5,571 nucleotides of DNA from positions 1 through 5,571 of the forward strand of contig WXFH01000110.1 of NCBI GenBank assembly GCA_009881125.1, in the 5' to 3' direction. How positions within the stretch are numbered: position 1 is the stretch's first letter; every line of letters begins with the position of its first letter. Source of the DNA: Acidaminobacter sp. (GTDB lineage Bacteria > Bacillota_A > Clostridia > Peptostreptococcales > Acidaminobacteraceae). Both the position numbers and the translations under genes were made by a program. Below, in pieces: positions 1 to 5,426 of this stretch. The notes under the pieces are model-generated. The model saw nothing but the letters and a program-made list of their open reading frames with translations. It had not been told where the DNA came from and did not search any database.

Positions 1-1152
1 CAGTCGCTTTAGAAGGCCGTTCATAATCAGTGATATTAATAGGATATATGGAAACCAGCCATAGTTTCCGGTCAGTTCAACGGCCAGCAATACTGCGGTA
101 AATGGCCGCCTTAAAATCACGGTGCTGATCAGCGCAATGCCGAGCACTATGTAACTGTTGTACGCAAGAACTGACTCGCTGAAGTTCTCCAGGGAAAAAA
201 GAGCTGCAACACTGCCCAAAATTCCACCAATGGCGAGGATGGGTAAAAACACGCCAGCGGGAACGCCAGAACTTAGACAGACCAGAGAAAAAATAACTTT
301 TCCCAACAAAAGCATAACAGCCGTTTCCAAGAGAAGTGTGGCTCCTTGTGCCTCCATGTAGCTGAATAATACGATCCCGCCGCCTAAGAGCTGAGGCATT
401 ATTTTGCTAAAGTAATAGGTCAGTATAAAAGGTACTAGGATTAATGGTTTCCAGCGATAAAGTTTTCCAAGCCAAAGCTGAGAAAATTTAAAAACCAGTC
501 CTAAAAACAACGATACGCCGAACAGCATGCCCATCCCAATCCAGTTGGGATAACGTTCCATTGTGAAATTCAAGGTTGGTGAGAATCCGAATAAGCTATA
601 TCTGATGCCCAAGGCAACCGCCATAATGACACCCAAACTCAACAACTGCTCCTGCTTTAATCTCAACTGATACTCTTCAACAGCGAAGGCAATGGCTGCC
701 ATAGGCACGCCGTATAAAACAGCAAAAGCGGCCATGGCGCAGCTAAGTAAAAAGTCGTTATTTTTTCTTCCCCTTAGAATCAGTTGTCCAAAACAGGCCC
801 CCAACTGGACCGCCGGACCTGCGCTCCCCACCGACAAACCAAGGCCATTCATTAAAACCACGGATCCAAATTTGAGGGGCAATTCCGCTTCAGGCTTCAT
901 TTCCAGACGATTCAAAAGGACACCTTTAAGTTGCGGGCATCCCGAGCCGCGGATCATAGGAAATCGTTGCTTGAAATAATGCATTACAAAGGCAGATATC
1001 ACCAGTATCCCAAAATAAACTCGTGAATCTCCTGTTGTCAGCCGCGTAAACACATCCCAGTCCAATAAAAGGATCTTGAAGAGACTGATGCTTAGTCCAA
1101 TTAGAATCCCTGCGATCACCCATTGAAGCCAAACTGCGGAGGACACTCTCAT
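1..1152 (-). CDS. CLC-family chloride channel/transporter (3' end cut by window edge)
   Basis: Integral membrane protein of the voltage-gated chloride channel (CLC) family; 384 residues are visible and the C-terminus runs off the left edge. Family motifs appear in order: GSGCP (69-73, the GSGIP anion-filter motif, followed by QLKG), GSAGPAVQLGA (109-119, counterpart of GREGPxVQxG), FAVEEY (156-161, containing the internal proton-glutamate region, E160), GVPAGVFLP (296-304, the GxFxP motif) and ELTGNY (359-364, with the chloride-coordinating Tyr at 364). Most of the chain is hydrophobic helix. The gating glutamate of the second motif is Ala111, which argues for a leaky or channel-like protein rather than a coupled Cl-/H+ antiporter; that is inference. 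ATG at 1152 was chosen because GGGGTG lies 6 nt upstream, the frame is closed by TGA at 1213-1215, and the protein then starts just before the first membrane helix. No cytoplasmic CBS domain is visible. Family call very sure, transport mode unsure. Confidence 0.93.
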   Translation of the reverse strand, partial: MRVSSAVWLQWVIAGILIGLSISLFKILLLDWDVFTRLTTGDSRVYFGILVISAFVMHYFKQRFPMIRGSGCPQLKGVLLNRLEMKPEAELPLKFGSVVLMNGLGLSVGSAGPAVQLGACFGQLILRGRKNNDFLLSCAMAAFAVLYGVPMAAIAFAVEEYQLRLKQEQLLSLGVIMAVALGIRYSLFGFSPTLNFTMERYPNWIGMGMLFGVSLFLGLVFKFSQLWLGKLYRWKPLILVPFILTYYFSKIMPQLLGGGIVLFSYMEAQGATLLLETAVMLLLGKVIFSLVCLSSGVPAGVFLPILAIGGILGSVAALFSLENFSESVLAYNSYIVLGIALISTVILRRPFTAVLLAVELTGNYGWFPYILLISLIMNGLLKRL

Positions 1153-1158
1153 TCTCTT

Positions 1159-1164
1159 CACCCC
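1159..1164 (-). promoter_or_regulatory. Ribosome binding site deciding the CLC start
   Basis: GGGGTG on the minus strand lies 6 nt before ATG 1152. It is the only purine-rich site upstream of an in-frame start codon, since the frame closes at 1213-1215. I found no convincing promoter for this gene between here and the repeat cluster. Confidence 0.55.
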
Positions 1165-1246
1165 AATTGGCAAAGCATACGAATCTAACGACTTTAATAC
1201 CCATTTTTTGACTCATCCTATCTGTTGTTCGTCACATAATTGAAAA

Positions 1247-1345
1247 TTGTTATCAGCAGCTCTGACACCAAAATGAAAGTTGTCCGCGTCACCAGTTTAA
1301 AACCTGTCCGCGTCACCAAATTTGAATTGGTGACGCGGACAGGTT
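1247..1345. repeat. 24-bp phased TGGTG repeat cluster with 19-bp inverted repeat
   Basis: On the minus strand three units begin with TGGTG at 1318, 1294 and 1270, exactly 24 bp apart. The first two share TGGTGACGCGGACA (14 of 14 bases); the third is diverged (TGGTGTCAGA). The first unit is part of a perfect 19-bp inverted repeat: 1301-1319 pairs with 1327-1345 (TTGGTGACGCGGACAGGTT) across a 7-nt spacer. The cluster sits between the uspA terminator and the CLC gene, outside any credible CDS. It resembles intergenic REP-type palindromes mobilised by IS200-like Y1 transposases (RAYT), but no transposase is present here. A regulatory array for the CLC gene is the alternative, because the units lie upstream of it. 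Confidence 0.75.
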
Positions 1346-1355
1346 CACAATTTCT

Positions 1356-1396
1356 AAAAAAATCCACTGAAAGCCGTGTGAGGCCAACAGTGGATT
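1356..1396 (-). terminator. Intrinsic terminator of uspA
   Basis: Read on the minus strand, AATCCACTG and CAGTGGATT form a perfect 9-bp outer stem (1388-1396 with 1361-1369). After a 3-nt internal bulge on each side comes an inner GCC/GGC stem and a 6-nt loop. A run of seven T (1362-1356) overlaps and follows the stem. It begins about 48 nt after the uspA stop codon and would end its transcript before the repeat cluster. Confidence 0.75.
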
Positions 1397-1444
1397 GGGA
1401 TCCATCAGATTATTCTTCTGAACTGTCACAAATGAATGACGCAC

Positions 1445-1876
1445 TTACTCTCGAATGACAATTACCGGCACGCTGGAATGATGGACAACTTTATTGGTCA
1501 CTGATCCAATTAAAAGCCGCTTGGCTGCACCCATTCCATGGGTACACATCAAGATTACGTGGAAGTCTCCCGATTCAGCGATTTCAACAATAGTTTCTGA
1601 AGGTTCACCAGCTTTAATCATTGTGACAACTGAGTTTATCCCCTCTGACTTTAATGTTTCTTCAAAGCTGGTCAACATTTCATTGGAGGGTGTCTCCAGA
1701 TCAAGTGGTTTTATGTCATAGACGCCGTCCGCCTCTTTATTCATCCTTATGCGATCTGAAGAAATGACATTAAGTAATGTAACTTCATACTCCATGCAAG
1801 GCACAAAATCCTTCAAATACGTTAAGACCTTTTCAGGCACGTTCTCTGAATCTATAGGAAGAAGCATTTTCCTCAT
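1445..1876 (-). CDS. Universal stress protein, UspA family
   Basis: Single-domain UspA-family protein of 143 residues, the usual length. The N-terminal beta strand carries LLPIDSE (5-11) with the nucleotide-contacting Asp at 9. The C-terminal part has the family pattern CTHG-x9-GS (111-125) followed by the last strand VPVIVIRE. In ATP-binding members the pattern is G-x2-G-x9-G(S/T); here the first Gly is Cys111, so ATP binding is possible but not certain. Such proteins are cytoplasmic dimers induced by stress or growth arrest, with no fixed enzymatic role. ATG 1876 is supported by AAGGGTGA about 7 nt upstream. The gene is a single unit: a terminator follows, and it is divergent from the thioredoxin-like gene with a 271-bp shared upstream region. 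Confidence 0.93.
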   Translation of the reverse strand: MRKMLLPIDSENVPEKVLTYLKDFVPCMEYEVTLLNVISSDRIRMNKEADGVYDIKPLDLETPSNEMLTSFEETLKSEGINSVVTMIKAGEPSETIVEIAESGDFHVILMCTHGMGAAKRLLIGSVTNKVVHHSSVPVIVIRE

Positions 1877-1927
1877 GGCGATTCACCCTTTCTTTCACAG
1901 ATGGCCCCATCCAATAAATCAATCAGA

Positions 1928-1933
1928 ATTATA
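1928..1933 (-). promoter_or_regulatory. Possible -10 box (TATAAT) for uspA
   Basis: A perfect TATAAT reads on the minus strand 51 nt upstream of the uspA start. No good -35 lies 16-18 nt further upstream (aatagc at 17 nt), and the area is AT-rich, so it may be chance. A weaker alternative is TTGGGT with TTTATA, 17 nt apart, in the same stretch. Confidence 0.35.
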
Positions 1934-2000
1934 TGGTATAAATAACTCATGCTATTTTTACCCAATTTCCTGTAGAAAATAGTGCATTTAACTGAATTAT

Positions 2001-2021
2001 TGGCATTTTCTCCGAATGCCA
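2001..2021. promoter_or_regulatory. Hyphenated dyad, candidate operator in the divergent region
   Basis: TGGCATT and AATGCCA form a perfect 7-bp inverted repeat separated by 7 nt. The dyad ends 18 bp before the -35 box of the thioredoxin promoter and lies about 125 bp upstream of uspA, without a T-run, so an operator is more likely than a terminator. The cognate regulator cannot be named from sequence. Confidence 0.4.
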
Positions 2022-2039
2022 CCCCCCACCCGCAGGGGA

Positions 2040-2069
2040 TAGACATTCCTGCTTGTGACATGTTATGAT
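2040..2069 (+). promoter_or_regulatory. Sigma-A type extended -10 promoter for the thioredoxin-like gene
   Basis: TAGACA (2040-2045, 5 of 6 to the -35 consensus), an 18-nt spacer and TATGAT (2064-2069, 5 of 6 to the -10 consensus) preceded by TGT, an extended -10 element. Transcription would start near 2076, giving a leader of about 70 nt before ATG 2148. Only the plus-strand gene fits this direction. Confidence 0.6.
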
Positions 2070-2107
2070 GTAGAGGATTAGGCGTTATTAATTGACTCAT
2101 AATTTCA

Positions 2108-2124
2108 GGCTGATTCAATCAGCC
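2108..2124. promoter_or_regulatory. 17-bp perfect palindrome in the thioredoxin leader
   Basis: GGCTGATT-C-AATCAGCC is an 8-bp perfect dyad around one central base. It lies inside the predicted leader, 10 nt upstream of the Shine-Dalgarno AGGAGA (2135-2140). As DNA it could be a repressor site downstream of the promoter. As RNA it could fold a 7-bp stem with a 3-nt loop near the ribosome site. No T-run follows, so it is not a terminator. Confidence 0.45.
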
Positions 2125-2147
2125 CCATAATAAAAGGAGAAAACCTG

Positions 2148-2471
2148 ATGCCAAATACCATGATCCCCATTGAGTCCAAAGACCAGCTGAACCAACTCAT
2201 GGACGCCGAAGAGGTGCTCGTCGTTTACTTCAGTTCAGCAGACTGCAATGTCTGCCATTCCGTCTTACCCAAGATCGAAGCGCTGCTCGAGGAAGTTCCG
2301 GTCAAAATCGTAAAAGTTGAAGCGACAAAATTTGTCGATATTGCAGGCCAGCACCTGGTGTTTGCCATGCCGACAGTCCTTGTCTTCCAACAAGGCAAGG
2401 AAATCTTGAGAGAAAGTCGCTTCATCGATTTCCAAAAGATTGAGCGGTTGATGGGTCTTTTGTTTGATTAA
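2148..2471 (+). CDS. Thioredoxin-like thiol-disulfide protein
   Basis: A 107-residue single thioredoxin fold, the family's normal length. The strand VLVVYFSS (23-30) leads to a CNVC active site (C33, C36), and AMPTVLVFQQG (73-83) carries the cis-proline P75 with the following strand. The motif departs from classical thioredoxin WCGPC: Asp32 replaces Trp and the intervening pair is Asn-Val, so redox potential and partner may differ. No signal peptide or membrane anchor is seen, so it should be cytoplasmic and reduce protein disulfides or act in redox signalling. ATG 2148 follows AGGAGA with about 7-8 nt spacing. It is monocistronic, with its own promoter upstream and a strong terminator downstream, and divergent from uspA. 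No thioredoxin reductase gene is in the window. A thioredoxin-family call is secure; a specific gene name is not justified. Confidence 0.92.
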   Translation: MPNTMIPIESKDQLNQLMDAEEVLVVYFSSADCNVCHSVLPKIEALLEEVPVKIVKVEATKFVDIAGQHLVFAMPTVLVFQQGKEILRESRFIDFQKIERLMGLLFD

Positions 2472-2543
2472 ATAAACAGTTCCTTTTAAAATAAAGATAA
2501 GTTTTATAAGCAACAAAACATTTTTCACAAGGCTGTTCATAGG

Positions 2544-2583
2544 AACGACCATCGGCAAAAAAATATGCCAATGGTCGTTTTTT
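2544..2583 (+). terminator. Intrinsic terminator of the thioredoxin-like gene
   Basis: AACGACCATCGGCA (2544-2557) pairs with TGCCAATGGTCGTT (2566-2579): a 14-bp stem with one C/A mismatch and an 8-nt A-rich loop, followed by six T (2578-2583). It starts 73 nt after the stop codon. On the minus strand no T-run follows the stem, so it is a poor terminator for the converging gene at 2639. No other terminator for that operon was seen. Confidence 0.88.
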
Positions 2584-2638
2584 CATACCCAAATTCATTT
2601 TTCATTGATTTGGAAGCGGGTGTCGACAGACATTAGCC

Positions 2639-2875
2639 TCACTCTCCGCCCTCCACCTTATTTTTTACGTAGTCATCAAAATTCTTGCGCAGAACCTCCG
2701 TCACATCTCTGTATTCTTCAGGCACCTCGACGTGACCCCAGCCCATGGTCATCTGGAACAAACCATCGAAAACCAGGCTGCTATGATCGACGACTGTGTA
2801 GGGTATTCCCTCCTCTTCCAGCATGGCGACGAAGATGTCCGCTTCAAAGGGATTGTTCATGGGAATTTTGTACAT
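2639..2875 (-). CDS. Small DUF2007-like (putative signal transducing) protein
   Basis: A 78-residue acidic cytoplasmic protein. The pattern NPFEADIFVAMLEEEGIPYTV (8-28), then a variable loop and a strand ending HVEVPEEYRDVTEVLRKNF (48-66), matches the DUF2007 family (putative prokaryotic signal transducing protein): a small alpha/beta fold in which EA(x)n-LLExEGIP and a V(P)-E-rich C-terminal helix are typical. The biochemical function of this family is unknown. The start at 2875 is set by AAGGAGG about 8 nt upstream, the best ribosome site of the window. It lies 20 bp after the XdhC stop and is surely translated from the same transcript, so a link to XdhC or to a molybdoenzyme is possible but rests on position only. 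The family match is from memory of the pattern and the protein is short. Confidence 0.8.
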   Translation of the reverse strand: MYKIPMNNPFEADIFVAMLEEEGIPYTVVDHSSLVFDGLFQMTMGWGHVEVPEEYRDVTEVLRKNFDDYVKNKVEGGE

Positions 2876-2895
2876 AATGGGTTCCTCCTTTGGGG

Positions 2896-3957
2896 CTATG
2901 TCCTTTCCACCAAAATCTTCATGACACCGCCGCAGACCATACCCTCGTCCTCCGCCACCTGACCGGTCATGTCAATGTCAAGATACCTGAACTTTCCGTC
3001 TCGGATGACATCATAGGCCACTCGAATAGCCTCCCCTTCGCTGCAGCCCCCGCCTATGCTGCCTATGGTCCTGCCATCCGGCCACACAACCATCTTGGCA
3101 CCCTCTCTTCTAGGGACAGAACCTTTGGTCGCCACCACGGTCACCAAGGCACGCGGCCCATGATCTGCCTTGGCCAACTCGCTTAGAACCGCGAGATCCA
3201 GCTCAGGCCAATTATTGGATTTCCTCGCAGCTTTATCGCCTTTTCTTTTATATTGAATGACCTGCGCCAAAATGGAAATGGCGATTTCCTCCGGTGTCAC
3301 CGCTCCAATCTCTAGGCCTATTGGCGTGCACACCTGCTCCAACAGAGCCTGGTCACAGCCTTCCGAAATCAGCAAGTCCTTGAGACCGGCAACTCTCCGC
3401 CTGGAGCCAATCATACCCACGTAGGCCGTATCATACTTGAGCACATTTTCCAAGCACACTTTGTCATAGCGGTGCCCACGGGTCACAATGACCACAAAGG
3501 CCGCTTTATTGAGATTCAGCAGCTCAAAGCTCCTGCCAAAGCTTTCACAGATCACTCTGTGAGCCGCTGGAAACCTTAAAGCATTCGCAAAAAACGGACG
3601 GTCATCCACAACTGTGACCTTGAATCCGGCTTTCACGCCAAATTCCACCAGGGGTACGGCAATATGTCCCCCTCCAAGGACAATCAGCTGGGCTTCCGGG
3701 AAGAAAGGCTCCAAGAGAATCCCTGCCTTATTGGATCCGTTGCCTTGTTCAAAGAAGAACTCCCCGCGTTCCAGTCCACCTTCGAGTGCCGCACGCAGTG
3801 CTTGATCCTGATCCTTCCAAATCAAATCACGATTTGAAATCAACTTTTTTTCCACTGGATCTTGACCACCGGATTCAGCCAGTGTCGTTATAAGTGCTGC
3901 TCTATAGCCTGATTCGAGCTCCTCCAGGAGCTTTTGATATATTTGAGCGCAGTCCAT
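2896..3957 (-). CDS. XdhC/CoxI-family molybdoenzyme maturation factor, rearranged domain order
   Basis: A 353-residue protein. Residues 91-240 form the Rossmann domain of XdhC proteins: LGGGHIAVPL (94-103), VVDDRP (116-121), TRGHRYD (159-165), MIGSRRR (182-188), PIGLEIGAVTPEEIA (212-226). Residues 265-353 form an XdhC/CoxI domain: TKGSVPRREGAK (277-288), GSIGGGCSE (299-307) and MVCGGVMKILVE (340-351), with Cys305 and Cys342. In classical XdhC this domain is N-terminal and the Rossmann domain C-terminal. Here the N-terminal 88 residues look like a worn copy without those motifs. Family members bind molybdenum cofactor, help its sulfuration and insert it into xanthine dehydrogenase-type hydroxylases; no such hydroxylase is in the window. 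ATG 3957 is preferred over ATG 4011 because GGAGG lies 6 nt upstream, while 4011 falls inside a palindromic repeat. It is cotranscribed with the small downstream gene. Confidence 0.9.
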   Translation of the reverse strand: MDCAQIYQKLLEELESGYRAALITTLAESGGQDPVEKKLISNRDLIWKDQDQALRAALEGGLERGEFFFEQGNGSNKAGILLEPFFPEAQLIVLGGGHIAVPLVEFGVKAGFKVTVVDDRPFFANALRFPAAHRVICESFGRSFELLNLNKAAFVVIVTRGHRYDKVCLENVLKYDTAYVGMIGSRRRVAGLKDLLISEGCDQALLEQVCTPIGLEIGAVTPEEIAISILAQVIQYKRKGDKAARKSNNWPELDLAVLSELAKADHGPRALVTVVATKGSVPRREGAKMVVWPDGRTIGSIGGGCSEGEAIRVAYDVIRDGKFRYLDIDMTGQVAEDEGMVCGGVMKILVERT

Positions 3958-3963
3958 AAAAAG

Positions 3964-3968
3964 CCTCC
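3964..3968 (-). promoter_or_regulatory. Ribosome binding site deciding the XdhC start
   Basis: GGAGG on the minus strand lies 6 nt before ATG 3957. The longer in-frame start at 4011 would add 18 residues encoded partly by the palindromic repeat and has no comparable site, so the shorter protein is chosen. Confidence 0.8.
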
Positions 3969-3992
3969 ATTCTATTTGGGGCGGGAACAAAC

Positions 3993-4019
3993 GAAACCGG
4001 GTGTCTGACACCGAGTTTC
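3993..4019. repeat. 27-bp imperfect palindrome with GGTGTCTGACACC core
   Basis: The core 4000-4012 is a perfect 13-bp palindrome. After two mismatched positions on each side the flanks GAAAC and GTTTC also pair. It sits in the 71-bp gap between the aldehyde dehydrogenase stop and the XdhC start, with no T-run on either strand. Nine bases of it (TCTGACACC) recur at 1261-1269 beside the other repeat cluster. It resembles dispersed REP-like palindromes. As RNA it could form a hairpin between the two cistrons. Confidence 0.7.
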
Positions 4020-4028
4020 ACACCAATT

Positions 4029-5426
4029 TCACTTCAGCACTTTCCTGAGCAGCTTCAGCTGTCGAGAGCTGTAGCTGGGATAAGCAATGGTCACATTGAA
4101 TCTGCCTTTCTTTAGAACACTCTTACAATGCGAGAATGTCAAAAAACTCTGTTTGCCATGATAGCGCCCCATGCCCGATTGGCCTACGCCGCCAAAAGGC
4201 AGATTAGGGTGCGCTACATGCGTGATCGTATCATTTATCGCGACTCCGCCAGCGGAAATCGCATTGAGAACCCGGCGCTCAACCTCTTGATCCGTCGTAA
4301 AAAGGTACAGTGCCAAAGGCTTGGAGTGGCTGTTGATTTCAGATATAACCAGGTTTAAGTCTTTATAGGTCATGATAGGAAGCAAAGGCCCAAAAATCTC
4401 CTCTTTCATAACCGCAGTATCCCTATTTGGTATTTCCAACAACGTTGGCTCAATGTGAAACCGCGCTTCATCATGACGCCCTCCCCAGATCACGTGGGAT
4501 TGATCCTCTTCCATCATGGTCACCAGTCGTTTAAAATGTCTTCGATTGACTATTTTTCCAAAACCGTTCTTCCAATAATCTTTTTTGCCCCACATCTTCT
4601 CAATACTGCGGGTCATTTCCCGGACAAGTTCGGTCTTGACGTCTTCGTGCACATAAACATAATCAGGTGCTACACAGGTCTGTCCAGCGTTAATGGTTTT
4701 CCCCCACATGATTCTGCGAGCAGCTTCTTTTATATGCGCACTTCGATCGACAATGACAGGACTTTTTCCCCCAAGTTCCAGAGTAACCGGGGTCAAATGC
4801 GCCGCCGCAGCTTCCATTACAATCTTCCCGACTCTCGTGCTGCCCGTAAAAAAAATATAATCAAAATTGGAGTTTATCAAGGATGAGGTCGTCTCTTGTG
4901 TGCCTTGAACGCAAGCAACGTAATGCTTGTCAAAGGCCTCATCAAGAATCATTTGGATTACACGCGACACACCGGGTGTAAGCTCGCTGGGCTTTACAAC
5001 CGCGCAGTTCCCCGCCGCCAAAGCGCCAATCAACGGCTCGATGACCAGTTGAAAAGGATAATTGAATGGTCCAATAATGAGCACACTCCCAAATGGTTCC
5101 CTCACAATATAGCCTTTGGAAGGCTGAAGATAAATGGGGGTCTTAACCTTTTGCGGCTTGGCCCACCTTCTGAGATGCCGGTTGTACTCCGAAAGGCTTT
5201 TATAGACAAATCCAACCTCAGTCGCGTAAGCTTCCACTGGATTTTTTCCTAAATCTGCCGCCAACGCTTTCAACAACGCGTTTTCATGCTTCTGAATGAT
5301 GGATTTTAGCCGTTTGAGCTGTTTTATTCTAAACGATAATTCTCTGGATTCGAGTGTATCAAAGTATTGTTTTTGATTTATTAACAATTGCTCCGCGTCC
5401 TGAAGCGTCAACTCTTTATTTGCCAT
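4029..5426 (-). CDS. NAD(P)-dependent aldehyde dehydrogenase, class 3-like
   Basis: Oxidises an aldehyde to the carboxylic acid with NAD(P)+. At 465 residues it has class 3-type length, shorter than the roughly 490-500 of class 1/2 enzymes. Motifs: PFNYP (120-124) with the oxyanion-hole Asn122, VVKPSELTP (143-151), FTGSTRVGK (193-201) of the cofactor site, LELGGKSP (216-223) with the general base Glu217, NAGQTCVAPDY (246-256) with the catalytic Cys251, and EEIFGP (342-347), which positions the nicotinamide ribose. LPFGGVGQSGMGRYHG (409-424) is also typical. All catalytic residues are intact. The C-terminal tail is hydrophobic then basic (ends RQLKLLRKVLK), reminiscent of membrane-associating fatty aldehyde dehydrogenases, but no clear transmembrane helix is present. 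The start is supported by GGAGGAG about 5 nt upstream. First gene of the minus-strand trio; the substrate (medium or long-chain, or aromatic aldehyde) cannot be read from sequence. Confidence 0.95.
   Translation of the reverse strand: MANKELTLQDAEQLLINQKQYFDTLESRELSFRIKQLKRLKSIIQKHENALLKALAADLGKNPVEAYATEVGFVYKSLSEYNRHLRRWAKPQKVKTPIYLQPSKGYIVREPFGSVLIIGPFNYPFQLVIEPLIGALAAGNCAVVKPSELTPGVSRVIQMILDEAFDKHYVACVQGTQETTSSLINSNFDYIFFTGSTRVGKIVMEAAAAHLTPVTLELGGKSPVIVDRSAHIKEAARRIMWGKTINAGQTCVAPDYVYVHEDVKTELVREMTRSIEKMWGKKDYWKNGFGKIVNRRHFKRLVTMMEEDQSHVIWGGRHDEARFHIEPTLLEIPNRDTAVMKEEIFGPLLPIMTYKDLNLVISEINSHSKPLALYLFTTDQEVERRVLNAISAGGVAINDTITHVAHPNLPFGGVGQSGMGRYHGKQSFLTFSHCKSVLKKGRFNVTIAYPSYSSRQLKLLRKVLK

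Noticed and set aside
926..1216. 96-codon minus-strand ORF starting 64 nt upstream of the CLC gene, as a frameshifted CLC N-terminus
   Set aside because: It overlaps the well-supported CLC frame for most of its length, its composition is not membrane-like, and AGG directly abuts its ATG. The CLC frame has its own ATG and ribosome site at a sensible place, so no frameshift is needed.
1240..1458. 72-codon plus-strand ORF
   Set aside because: It is made of the inverted repeat, the uspA terminator and the end of uspA read backwards; the repeated VRVT/VTRTG residues only mirror the DNA repeat.
2051..2070. TTGTGACATGTTATGATG as a Rex or CRP/FNR-type site
   Set aside because: Only the left half (TTGTGA) matches; the right half is not its inverted partner, and the stretch is better explained by the extended -10 box.
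1873..2118. 81-codon minus-strand ORF whose stop overlaps the uspA start (ATGA)
   Set aside because: Overlap suggests translational coupling, but the ORF has no ribosome site, no recognisable domain and covers the opposite-facing thioredoxin promoter and both dyads.
2619..2631. GGTGTCGACAGAC near the end of the trio, as a third copy of the GGTGTCTGACACC palindrome
   Set aside because: Only the first half matches; the second half is different, and a SalI-type GTCGAC centre explains the apparent symmetry.
4455..4886. 143-codon plus-strand ORF antisense to the aldehyde dehydrogenase
   Set aside because: Shadow of a gene with all catalytic motifs intact on the other strand; no ribosome site or domain. 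The same applies to the other plus-strand ORFs between 2605 and 5252.
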